Source: Trogon surrucura
Lineage: Eukaryota > Chordata > Aves > Trogoniformes > Trogonidae
DNA: 64,000 bases
Direction of reading: 5' to 3'
Assembly (NCBI GenBank): GCA_020746105.1
Contig: CM036617.1
Location: forward strand, 149,731,578 to 149,795,577
The stretch's first letter is position 1; each line of letters opens with the position of its first letter. Position numbers and translations under genes: made by a program. Positions 39,635-51,400 of this stretch are shown piece by piece. The notes below the pieces were generated by a model. That model worked only from the letters and a program-made list of their open reading frames with translations, had not been told where the DNA came from and made no database searches.

Positions 39635-40907
39635 AAAAAAAAGTCATCAAAAAGAATGAGAAAAACACAGTTAAAAATAGGATACTCTTGACTGCAATCC
39701 CACAGAAACTGGCAAAAGGACTTGAGGACATGAAGCTCCTATTACCTTGTTTGTTTTTAATTGACTAGATTTCAAGTTGACAGTGGCCCTTTTAGCAGTG
39801 TACAGAACAAAACAGCACCACATGGCCAGCAGGATCCATTTTAAAGTGGTGCTCTCTTATGTCCCCTGCTGAGGTTTGCACCATATGAGCCATCAGCAAC
39901 GTCAAGTCAGAGGCCAACCATCAATAAAGGTCTTGCTGTGATCAAGAATATGTAAACAATGGACCAGCCACTTCTAGTGGTAGTTATAGCCAAGTTAAAA
40001 CCGAAGTAGGGTGGCACCTACCTGACTGTGGGTTTTTTTTTTTCCCTGAAATTTTACAAAATGTAGTGGTTTTTTTTCTGGACATTGTTGCTTGCAGAAG
40101 TATTTGAGTACAGACTGTGTTCTGCACATACTTAAATGAATGGAATATGATAGACACCACTTGTCTAGATACAAAGCCCGTGAAAGTCAGTGGGAACTTC
40201 TCCATTCAGTTCACTTGTCTGTGAATTAAGTCTAAACACATTGTAATCCAGATATCATAGTGGTGAGAACTAAATAAATAACACAGAGATGTGTCCTCTC
40301 TCATTACATACACTCTTCAAAGTACACTTTTATTTAGTACAGTTCAACACATCGGGGCTAAGCTTCTCTTCATAGATGTACACGTCCCTCGAGTGAAAAA
40401 TCCGCACCATGAAAGTTCACTGAGACCAGGTTATTATTTCAGAAGGAGAAGACCCACAGAATTTAAAGGGATTTTTGCTTTTCTTCATCTTTCTTACATT
40501 CCTGCTATAGGATGGATTAAGCTTTCTGTGGGAAGGATTTATTTCTATATATCCTGGACTACTTTCCCTAAATCAGGTTAGTTTCATTTTGCAGGGTGAG
40601 TTTCTCCATAATCCATGCACCTCTAAGACTTAACTGAACAAATTTAGAAAATCATGTAAACCTCCTTGCAAGGACATACTTTCTCTGACCTTAACCAACT
40701 CTTTGCTGCCATCCGTGCCTGTATGTGACTCATCCCATTCTGCCACATTACCACTGACAAGGACATATAAAGCTACAGAAGCAGTTGATGGACATCAGCT
40801 CCAGAGCATTAGCTACCTTGCTCCATGCTCCCGAGATCCGACTGTGCCTTTTGACAGCTCTCCAAGCACATTTCCCCATTTCTAGAATGAAACTGAACCT
40901 TTGCACT

Positions 40908-40936
40908 TTATTATTATTATTATTATTATTATTATT
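40908..40936. repeat. (TTA)n microsatellite
   Basis: About 9.7 uninterrupted TTA units. Avian ERVL LTRs also carry ATT runs, but the flanks here do not match an LTR, so it is called a simple repeat. Confidence 0.95.
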
Positions 40937-43533
40937 GTTCTCTTTCAGCAAAAAGGTAATTGGGCATGAAAAGTTCAAATCCATTAAATAAAAACTCAAT
41001 TTAAAATATTTTCCGTCCACCAGGCAAGGTCCTATTCATTATAGTGACACTGTACTCCACCTCTGTGCCAAGTGGATCACTCAAAGATGCCCCCCCCACC
41101 ACTTTCCTAGCATTTCATGTGACAACTAAATCTGCTGTGCACACATTGCTTTACGAGGCATCCCAGTTTTGTACAAATACAAGCAACATTTTTTTCACAG
41201 CACCTTTAAATTCCCAAGCTGAATTCTCCAACTATTGAGATACTTTCAAGTGAACCATTTGCATTGAGGCTCTCTCTGCTGGATATCGTGGCAGACACAG
41301 CTTGTGAGTTTTATTTCTGGTTCTTTACTCAAAGTTTTTGAACAATCTCAGGCTCATTCAGATTACCCTACTGCTAAATACAAACAATAAAATGTATTTA
41401 CTTATCAAAAACAATAGCATACAATTAAAATATAAATTGCATAGGCCTCTAGGAACTTCAGTAGAACTATTCAGATGTTGCAGTTACCTGGTGCCTTATT
41501 AATTTTAAAAAGCAAAACAAACCAAAACATTATAACCCTTCAGCCACAGATTAAATACTCTGCTTTTTCAAAGGTCACTTTTTCCATAAAGTTTTTTTTA
41601 GTACAAGTTTACTGTACGAAGACACTATTTTGCCTTAATATCCTTGATAAATTTCTTCTTTAAAGCTAGCAAAACATTTTCCCCTTACAACTCAATCTGC
41701 CAGAGATGCAGAGCAGAGATCCTTTATCGTTCTCAGGTCCAGTCCGGAAACCTAATAAAAAAGCCAAAGAGGGACATCTAGTGGTACCATCCCTGAAACC
41801 GAGAACGAGCAGAGGGAGGAAAAACCTCCTGTGATGCCTGTGGATCAGACAGAATCGCTCTTTCCCATCAGGAATGAAGAAATGGTTGAAAGAAAGACCA
41901 AAAATCAAAGAAATGGAAAATCCTGGCCGTTTTAATATTTTCTAACACAAAGACATTTAGATTTGTAATATACTTCACGCTAAATTCCATTCTGCACCAC
42001 GTAGAGAGAGGAAGCAAAACGAGGAGAGCTGGCAGTCACTCTTTGAAGTAAGTCAGATGTGTTTGAAGAAAGTTGGATTCCTCAAAATGAACTCACATGA
42101 AATGAAAGAGCCATAAACAAACAACGCTGTCGCTGAACTCCAGACACAACTAAGGAAACTGCACCAAGAGGACTTGCAGGACTAATTTCATTTACCTTGA
42201 AAGTACACAGGTACACCAAACACCAACCGAGGACTAAGAATCAACAGAATCTAAACTCCATTTTGACAAAACATCCAAAAAAATTTAGTGCTTTCATTTA
42301 TACTGCTTATCAATTTTAATAGCAGGGAACATTTCGTCATAATCATCATGAAGTGCTCAGGGAGTATCAGTGGAATAAGTCATCTGTCAGCTAACAAGGC
42401 AGAGCAGTAGCACTGGACCCTTCCTTCACCTGAAGACAAGGAGACATCAACAGCAAACTCCAAATTGCTGGAGAAACAAGAGCTGAGTCACAAGCTACAT
42501 GGTCCCAGCTAACTTTACTACCAAAGGGTATCTGTACTTGTAACAAACGGGGGCTTTCTTATGAAAACATGCCTTTAAGAGTACCGAAGGGGCACCCACA
42601 CGAAAAGCACATGAGTTGCTAGCTCTGCTCTCTTGGAAACGTAGTCTGTAAGATGGAGCACACCTGTTCACAGGTTTGATGTTAAAAACCTGTAGTAAAC
42701 AGCTTCTTGTAGTATGGCTACCCAGTATTAAATAAACGAAGGCAGTCATGCATGCTAGAACGTAACTGCAGTCTCATTAAGGCAAACTGAGCTTTTAGCA
42801 TCACTTTCTATCAAAAGAGAAAGCAGATGAAGTCTTGCCTTTGTAGCAATCATATAGAGGCCTCTTAGACACGCAGAGATTAAGAATTTTAACTGACTTT
42901 GAGCAGTTCTGTAGCAATTCCACATACACCAATCCCGACACCTCCTCAACTAAAGTAAGGGTTAAAGAGACGAAGCACAGCAATTTTTTCAAGAAATGTG
43001 GAACAACGTACAGAGCTGAACCCTTTCTGTCCAGCTCCCACATAAGCTCACCCTTGCTCTGAAGGTCCTTTCTGAATTCCATGAATGTATTGCAGTGAAA
43101 AGGGTGTGAAAACAGGTGCCATATATGAATTTTAATTTAAAAAAAAATAAATATCACCCTCTCCAGTGCTGTAGTTGTGATGTCGTTTCTGGGGCTATTT
43201 CAAAGGCTATTCCTCAGTCACACAACCTCTGACTCCCACAGCGGTGGCCTTTCTGCCACAGGTGCCTTAAGAGGCAACTGATTAAACAGAATTAGCTAGC
43301 CAATGGGTCATCTCAACTCTGATTTGACATATTTATAATCCTTTTCGCAGATATTTAATGACTGGATGCACAAGGAAAAACATTCTTAAAAATGAACTTA
43401 CTTTAAATACAAAGAAGCAGAAAGTTACCTGCCTCTCTTATAGTGCTTCTTCTACGAGTCTTCATTCAGTTTGCTGCTTGATGCCGCACTAAGCTACCAT
43501 TAAAGTATTTCCCTCCTTTCAGTTCTCCCTTTC

Positions 43534-43660
43534 TTTTTTTTTTTTTCTTCCTTATTGTTTCTGCAGGACTGACACTACCATCTGAATTTATTCCCCCCCG
43601 CTGGACATGCAGTACCCATGAGACACTCTTCTTTTTTTCTTTTTTTTTTTTTTTTTTTTT
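43534..43660. repeat. Cluster of poly-T tracts
   Basis: T13 at 43534-43546, T7 at 43632-43638 and T21 at 43640-43660 lie within about 130 bases, followed by AAAAAG. The cluster could mark old minus-strand retroposed poly(A) tails, but no retroposed gene body or target duplication is recognisable beside it. Confidence 0.85.
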
Positions 43661-46600
43661 AAAAAGACAGGTTTCTTGGAACTTCCCCTTCTTAAGTTCT
43701 CTCAGAAGTCCACCAGCACACACGAGATGTAGAATAAAAGAAAGATGCTGTCAGTGGTGATGCACACTGGGATCAACTAGCAAAGAAGAACTAGATATAA
43801 AAGCATTCCGTTGTGGAGATTATATGGCCACTGCTAAAATAATGTCCTTTAACGCATAAAAATAAATCACTTTTAGAACTGTTCCCATGGCAAAAGCCGC
43901 TACCTAGCATGCAGGTCAACACTTGGAAATGCTGTGCCAAGGAATGGAGGCTGACTAGTTAAGAGAAGTCAGCCACCATTCCCCCGCCCATATTACAACT
44001 CGATAGGCTTTGAAGAAGGTGTCCTGGAGATGTCATTTTCCACTCTTTCATAAACATCCACTTCAAGACGCTTCACTCCAGGCTAACAAGGGCTGTCCTA
44101 CACCACCGTAGTACTACTCACAGAATTTATTACACAGGATCATGGTTACAACTTTTTACATTGCAAGCATTTGTGCAGAATTCAGTCCTATGTGTGCATA
44201 TTCACCATAACATGTATTCCCAAGAATGCTTAATTAGCTCTATTATACAGAAAAAAAAAGCTTCAGGCATTATACCTCACATTTCTCACGCCTGCTTTTA
44301 AAGCAGAAGAGTAGGGGTTTTTTACACGTGGAAAATTTTTTGTTTTCCAAGAGCGTACAAGAGGAAAGTGCAGAGTATTTTGTAGAAGGAAAGCACCTGT
44401 TTAAAATATTTCACATTCCTCCTTGCACTGCAATAATTTAATAATTGCCTCGATTAAAAGCCAACCAAAGCCAACAAAAAAAAAAAACTATGCTGTTTTT
44501 AAAGACTAAGTTTAGTGTGCATGTATTCCAGAGAGAAACAATGTCACAGAAAAGAGTGAATCAACACATCAACACCTGTCTCCCAAAGTCTGTGAATGAA
44601 GATAACACACCTTTCTGGAAGTCATGCTGTGACTAAGTTAACCTCAGCAGAAGGGCAACCATTCCACGGCGCATTTTCCACTAGAGGTCAGGCTGAAGGA
44701 GCTAATGATCCATTTTAGCCTTCAAAATCTATGAGTGGGAGTTACTTATCAAGATCTAGAAGTCTGAAAAACAGTTTTTCATATTTTATTCACTTAAAGT
44801 GAATCACAAAGAGGTATTTTTCTAAGTGTCCAACAGCTGGAGGTATTTAAACCTGAAAGTATTTTAATGCGTGTCAATACAACCTTTCACAGAACATCTG
44901 ACGTGCCATCTCAGTTGGCAGGAAAAGGTTTGGAAAAGAGAAAAGTTCTTCCTAAACTTCAGCCTTGAAATTAAAAACATGTTAGTTTGCATAATAACAG
45001 ACAACATTCTAGTTATTTTTAAAGGGTATTTTTAAAGTTTTACTTTGTTGTTGTGGTTTTTTTTCCTTTTACAAAGGACATACATTAGGAGGATCTTCCA
45101 CCAAAATTCTAGATTGAATTTGTTTCTGTAAATAACTATGAAGAGACAGAGCCAAGCACGGAGTATACGATCATAACTGGCTTCAGGAGACCACAAAATT
45201 TTACAAAACCCCAAAACGATTTGAATTAGGAGCCTAAGCTTTGCCCATATATCAGTGACTTATACAACTCCATCACATTCAGAAACATTGACCCAGCTTC
45301 TTGAAATAAACACTTTGAAGGCAATGAACTTCAGATACACATTTGCTTCTTAAAATTCAAGGAAATGCTTAATGTATCATTTACAGTTTTAAGCACCTGC
45401 TTTGCTGTGACAGGGTGCAAAGTCATGCTCGAACGGCAAGTCCTAGCCCAGAGCTCTTTGCCAGTCACCAGCCCTCTCAACATCTCGCTGCCTTCAGCGC
45501 ATCTGTCTGCAGCCATGAAAACCAGGAAAAAGTAACTTTGGCCAAGGCCACATAAGCATTTACCCACAGAATTGAAAACTAAATTGAGGAATTGCTCACA
45601 TCTTACTCTTCAAAAACGAAGCAGTCCATGAAATTCAGGGATGGAATCAGCTACCTAGGCCAAGCAATGTCAGGTAGCATCTTAAAGTACCTCATGGTCA
45701 ACTATTAGAGCTACTTCAAAGACACACAAAGTACTCTGGAGAAGTAAGAACATAAAATGCCAGGAATAATAGCAGAGAGAAGGAAAGCTGTAGTTTTTCT
45801 AGTTGCCTAAGATTAGTGGTGCAAATCACAGGCACAAGGAACAGAAATGAAGCCTAGAAAACGTTGGCTTGATCTTTTTTTATATATCTCCCATGGACTA
45901 GTCTTTTCTGTACTTTCACCAGGTCAAAAGCAGCACATCTGCTGATAGCAGCCAGTCATTTCATCAGTCATCCAGTGTTTCATTTAATGATTTCGTAATA
46001 GAAGCCGATAACAGTGGTCCAAAATCCATATGTACACATTTATAAAGGTAAAAAACTAGTTTAGCTCCGTAATACACTCAACCAATATACTCTTTTTTCC
46101 TTTACTAATTCTTCTGAAAATAAGCTAAGCTTTTAAAATTTACAGCTGCACAACAGATATACCTCTCTAACGCATGGCCTGGGGAAATGCAAGAGTCGTT
46201 CGACAAGGACCGCTCCAAAGTGCTTCCACGAAGCTGGCAGTCGGAGTTTGACTGAAGCTGGTAAGGCAGCTTTCCCAGATTGAGCACGTACCCCACCCAG
46301 ATGCACAGATGGTATTTGTGGGAGCAAAGGAAAATAAAATATAGGTTTAAAATAAATGCAAGAGAAACACAGAATAATATTGAATCACTCTAGGTATTTC
46401 TAAGGGTTTCCGTTTATCTTTTCTACTTCTCGGCACAGAGTGACTATATATTCAGGGCTTTGAAACCACTGAGCAAATGCAAGGGATTTAAAACTAGTTT
46501 TGCTTCAAATGTAAGATCACAGAAATAAAGACAGGCTCCAGGTATTTCTCTTCAGAATGAGATTTCTGTACTGAAGCTTGATGCAAAAGGAGTTAAAAAT

Positions 46601-47879
46601 GCTGCTCCTGCATGTCTGGCAGTGACAACCAGGCTTGTCAGAAAAGCCTTTTTTATATGCTAAAGGAAAGAACTCGCTCTGCTGCTGAATTTCAGATGGG
46701 CCCCTCTGCGTGGTGGCTACTTTCCCATTGTTTTAAATGGACAGAAAGACACAGGGCTGGAAAAAAAGAGGTAACCTAGAAGGAAGTAACAGAAATACAG
46801 CTTTAGATGCTGGTGTCACAATACAAGGAGGCAAGAGGAGCCACCGACTGATCAATGCGAGTTGGTGGGTTGACTGACAATGGCCGGTTTGGGCCCCAGC
46901 TCAAGCCCGCAGTCTCGCCCCTTCTCCCTCCATAGCTGGTCCTTCTCAACCTCGGAAGAACTGATGGCCATTCCCACCTCATTACATTGATACCATCCAA
47001 GGTAGCTGGTCTCAAGATCCCATGGCCAGCTAGCAGAGAAAGGAGGAGCAGGAGGAAAGCAGCACAGGCAGGAAGTGGTGGAGAAAGATGCGAGGAGAAG
47101 AAACACGAAAGCCCACGGTTCCCATTGGAATCCCTGGTAACCCAGAGGTGTTCACGTGTGCTCACGCTGCCATGTCAGGAACTGAAGCTCCACAATGTTA
47201 AACATTTAATCCTCCTCTTACCATCATCCTTCTAAAGGATCCAGCTCTTCATTATTTCACTTGTTAGATTTCATTTCTGATAAACTGATGTCAACTTCTT
47301 GATTTCTAGGCCCACCCTTCTTACTAGATGTGACTTACAACACTATCCTTGAATTCCAATAACAATCTGCTCTTTCGCAACATATTTATGACAGTATGAC
47401 ACACAAAGTAATTATGCATTCACATCTGAATTACTTGATACATACATTTGCAAGTGTCACTCATTTTATGCTGAATGTATTCAAAAAGGGAAAAAAATTG
47501 TTTATAAAGGGTCTAAGCTTTATCAGGCCATCAAACTTACATCTGAAGTAACTTTGACAATAAGAATTACTTCAGATTTTCACCAGTGTCACTAAACAGA
47601 GTTTAGCCCAAATACTTTTTTGTATTTAGTCTGTTCAACTGAGAGAAATGGAGCTGCAACAGTTTGGGTTTTTTGATCCCAAAGTGGATTATACAAACAA
47701 CAATTTCATCAAAGATTTTTTACAACAAGCCTAGCATTACTGGTTATATCTTATTATTAAGGTAAGCATTCTTCAAAGAACTGTATGATTGGAATCTCTT
47801 TCTGAGACATAGTGACATGCTATTTGCTGGCTGCAGTGAGAAGAGTCAAAATGAAAACAAAAATACAAACACGCTTTTT

Positions 47880-48245
47880 TTTCTTCCCCTTCTTGTCTTT
47901 ATTGATTTAGACTTCAGAGCTAAAGCCAAAATAGTGCATCTGTAGAAAATTACCACACATGCCATCAATACAGCATCATCGCATGTTTAGAATCGTAAGT
48001 ACCTGACAAATCGCAAAGGGAATGTTCAATTTAATATTTTGGCAAGCCCATGAATAGGGAAGACAGGGAGAAGGAATTTATTTTTTCCTCAAAAAAAATA
48101 AATTCTAAACAGGAATGAAAAGCCTCTGTTAAAAAATGAATTCCAATCACCACGGAAAACTCACACCAGCTCATTCAAGGCATCAACACACACCGCTGGA
48201 AACCTTGAGCGGAATGTCAAATGGCACACAGAAGCCCCGGCTCCG
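47880..48245 (-). other. MGST1: MGST1 3' UTR (predicted)
   Basis: This is the sequence following the MGST1 stop codon on the minus strand, down to the expected cleavage region after the AATAAA at 47903-47898. The length of about 350 nt is reasonable for this gene. A second AATAAA at 48082-48077 could give a shorter 3' UTR of about 160-190 nt. The exact cleavage site is not visible in sequence. Confidence 0.6.
47898..47903 (-). terminator. Candidate MGST1 polyadenylation signal (AATAAA)
   Basis: A canonical hexamer on the minus strand, about 345 nt past the stop codon. It is followed some 20-50 nt downstream by a GU-rich stretch (GCGTGTTTGTATTTTTGTTTT region), the arrangement expected for a cleavage/polyadenylation site. 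It is preferred over the AATAAA at 48082-48077 because its downstream element is GU-rich rather than CU-rich. Confidence 0.6.
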
Positions 48246-48492
48246 TTACAGGTACCAGGCCGTCTTCAGCACCTTGTAGGCCATCGAGATGGTCACTGCG
48301 TACCCAACTGCCCAAGACAAACCTCTGCCAGGCTGGGGGAGAGGGATCAAGTATGCAAAAGTGTGAGCGATCCTAGCCCCAGCGAAGATCCTGAAATGCA
48401 GCAAGGCTGTGGACAGCTCAGGGCCACTAAGCGCATACAGCAGTCCGATGCCAAAGAACGGGACGATATTTTCAAGGTCATTCAGGTGGCCT
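48246..48492 (-). CDS. MGST1: MGST1 last coding exon (residues 74-155)
   Basis: The acceptor TTGCTTCTTTCCCCAG at 48508-48493 is a strong polypyrimidine-AG site. The first exon base completes the AG|A codon for Arg74 split with the preceding exon. The 247 coding bases then read 81 residues and end in TAA at 48248-48246. It encodes the second half of the protein: RGHLNDLEN, the helix with FFGIGLLYALSG, then FRIFAGARIAHTFAYLIP, and the final helix ending KVLKTAWYL. The 81-residue count after Arg74 equals the human protein. Confidence 0.97.
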
Positions 48493-51400
48493 CTGGGGAA
48501 AGAAGCAAAGTTGTTTCAGAGAGTTATGCTTTGTTAAATAAATCACTTCAGGCCTCATTATTTTTCAGCATCCTCAGAGCACGCTATGGCTAAGACCCTA
48601 ACACAACTCTTGGCTCCCTCTGCAGTGGGGACTTGATTGAGGTACTGGAACGATTTTGGCCCGTTTGTCCAGCATCACTCTGGTCTCTCCTCCCACACAC
48701 ATTTTTAAGCTTCTGATCTTCTGTATGAAAGATTTTATTTCTTCCCCAGGGTTTTGCTAGTATTAGGGACTTGCATGAGGTACATGAGTGCACCTGGGTG
48801 TACATGAATGCAAGGAAAGGCAGCTGGAATTTTCTTGTAGCCTCTCTCAACTGAACATCAATTAACTGGATGACTGTGATCACAACTACTAGACTTCATG
48901 GCCCAGATGGTCTATTCCAATCCCATAAACTCAGTTTGTAGTCTTTATACAGAAAATATTAAATATCCTATATATGAAACATACTGACAAATCTTCATGA
49001 AGTTCAATCATCTTGAAGAATGTTATTTTTGAGCATCTAACAGGTGTGACAGTTATGCTTTTGGTTCATTTTCTTCTCTACTAAGCACTAAAATAGCTGA
49101 AAAATGCTTGAAATTTTGAAACCATAATATAATTTACTAAAAATGTGTTAAGACTGAACTCCAGATCTTGAAGTATTCTTTCACACCTCTCCCTAAACCT
49201 TCTCTGCTCCCTTTACCTCTTTAGATAAATTATACTTTCAGCCAAATTTACTGATTGAAAAAAATCTCTAAGCCTTACTAATTATGTCAAATTTCACAGT
49301 CAGGTAGAATTAGAACATGGTGCTGTTTTGCAGCTGCTTTCTGAACTCATTTATCACCACACGGAAACATATTCTCTAGGGTTTTCCCCCCTCCCCAAAA
49401 AAAGTACACTAGTTAAAGTAACGTCTTCTCTATACCCACAAACAGAAAGTTCCAGGAACTTATGCAGAAGAGAAGCTACCCTAAATCTATGGCAGTATCT
49501 GCTGCCATGAAGCTTATAAAATAAAATAAACACCCATTATGAGCCACTGTGGCTGGAAAAAATGGATACTGCAACACCAATGGAGTAAGTAGACTGAAGC
49601 TGACTTACGAGGTCTGGGGAAGTCTGAACAACTCTAAAACAGCAACACAGAAGTTTATAATACAGCGTTTTAAAAATCTAATCTATGTAGGTGCCTGTGT
49701 GAAGTCATTGTCATTTCTTTAATGTAACAATTTGAGTTAAAAAAAGCGTCTGGTCATGAAGTATCAACTTAGTTGTCCTGTTAGAATTTACAAATAGAAA
49801 ATAATTACTCCTCATCAAAATGCATCCATTTTTGTACAGCAATCAGCAAATTAAACGACTAGTAACTCCATGAAATACTCAAGGGGAGAAAAGGAAAGTT
49901 CAGAGCACTGTTACAGCTCACTCTTCTGAGACTGTAAACCAGAAGAGACATACAGAAATATATGAGCCTTCATGGAACCACAGCCATCTGTGTTTGCAAG
50001 GATGTACCATTCTGAAATCAGAGCTGGTACTTACTTTCAAGATCTTCCCTAATGGTGGTTTAAATGAGAACAGCTCATTCCGATTCAAGAAGTTTTTGGT
50101 ATAAATATATATATAGCAAATAAACTGTAAAGTTCATTAAGGAAGAAGCATAGATTAAAGCTTTCCTCGTTAGCACAGGTATATGAAACAGCATCTTGAA
50201 AGTTACCGTTTTGGTAACGGAAAGTTTTGTTTTCAACTAAATAAAATTAAATAAGCTGCAACATTTAGCCCCCCGAAATACAGCTCATGTTCAGCCACGA
50301 ATCTTGCAAAACAAAATACATACACCACAGGTTGCACACTGCCATACCATTAACAGCATTCTTTCAGAAGGCTGGTCAACTTTCTCATACAACTGACATA
50401 TCAGTGAGTAACCTCGATTCAATCCAGCAAAAAGAGCACAGGCTTGACTCCCACTCTGCACAATTTGCCAGATTAATGCTCTCATTACGACTCTGGAGTT
50501 CCACGACTTTAACAGTTTTACTCCTCTCCCCCATCATTTCCTTTGTGCTTTAGGAAAAATGCAACTATTGCAACTGGTGTTCAAGTTATACAGAAAGCTG
50601 ATTTACACTTAATGGGCACCGCTTCACAGTAGATCTATTTACAGCATATTTTACACTCTTCCTACCACTTCCCCCATGCAAACAGGATACTACCCAGGAG
50701 TTAGCTATTATAACTAGACAATGACATTAGTATGTACGCTGACCATCCGCATATGGAATGGCCTGTTCATTTAAACAAACTAATGCATCAGATTACTACA
50801 TAAAGCAACACAAAACACACAGAGGCTTGACAAGGAGAATGGGGTTAAATGAATTCCTTGAGTTAGTATTATTCTGCTATTTAAAATAATTTTTAGAAGA
50901 CTCTTATGCATCACCTGCGCACACGTTCAACATCTGGATCAGTCCGCAGGTATTTTTTAGCATTCTCGCCTTTTCCAAATGACGCTGTATCTTCTGGGTT
51001 GGCAAATGCCTATTTCAAACATAAGCACAGAAGAGACATTAGAAACCAGACGATTTTTCCTAGTCAAGGCAGCTTGCTAAAAAGGTCACTCTTTTTACTA
51101 ATGTCTCGAATAACCTCACATATGTTACCTGAAGTTAAATGCACAGAGAATATACTGCTCACTGCACTACTATTTTCTTGAACCTAGCCTGTACATAGAT
51201 TGCATGTTGATTAATTAATATAATGTAATTTACACACGCAGATAAAGCCTTCTTGTAAGACGGACAAGCATGGCAGCTGATACTCAGTCTGAAGTAATGC
51301 CAGTGGGTTGATGGAACACAGGCATCTGGAACGCAGAACTACTGCTTGTACTGTGCAGGTCTCTTCTTCACTATTTTTGAAAAATTATCTGAAAACCCTT

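Larger units (their letters stand above)
39232..47879. other. Non-coding stretch 3' of MGST1, no gene seen
   Basis: About 8.6 kb between a CR1 copy and the predicted MGST1 3' end. It contains a short CA repeat, an (ATT)n run and T-homopolymers (listed separately). A somewhat more GC-rich patch at about 46800-47180 holds a 120-codon minus-strand frame with no recognisable domain or splice support. Transcripts from alternative MGST1 3' ends cannot be excluded. Confidence 0.5.

Noticed and set aside
40905-40945. (TTA)n run as a possible piece of an ERVL LTR
   Set aside because: The flanking sequence lacks the other LTR landmarks, so it is a simple repeat only.
46803-47165. 120-codon minus-strand frame with a leucine-rich hydrophobic segment, downstream of MGST1
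   Set aside because: Looks signal-peptide-like in places but has no family resemblance. The low-complexity stretch comes from a GGAGGA-type run, and a second frame overlaps it.
48363-48593. 76-codon + strand frame over the last MGST1 exon
   Set aside because: Antisense shadow of the real exon.
48880-48930. Possible CR1 3' fragment on + strand in MGST1 intron (GGTCTATTCCAATCCCAT)
   Set aside because: A short partial likeness without the terminal octamer, too weak to call.
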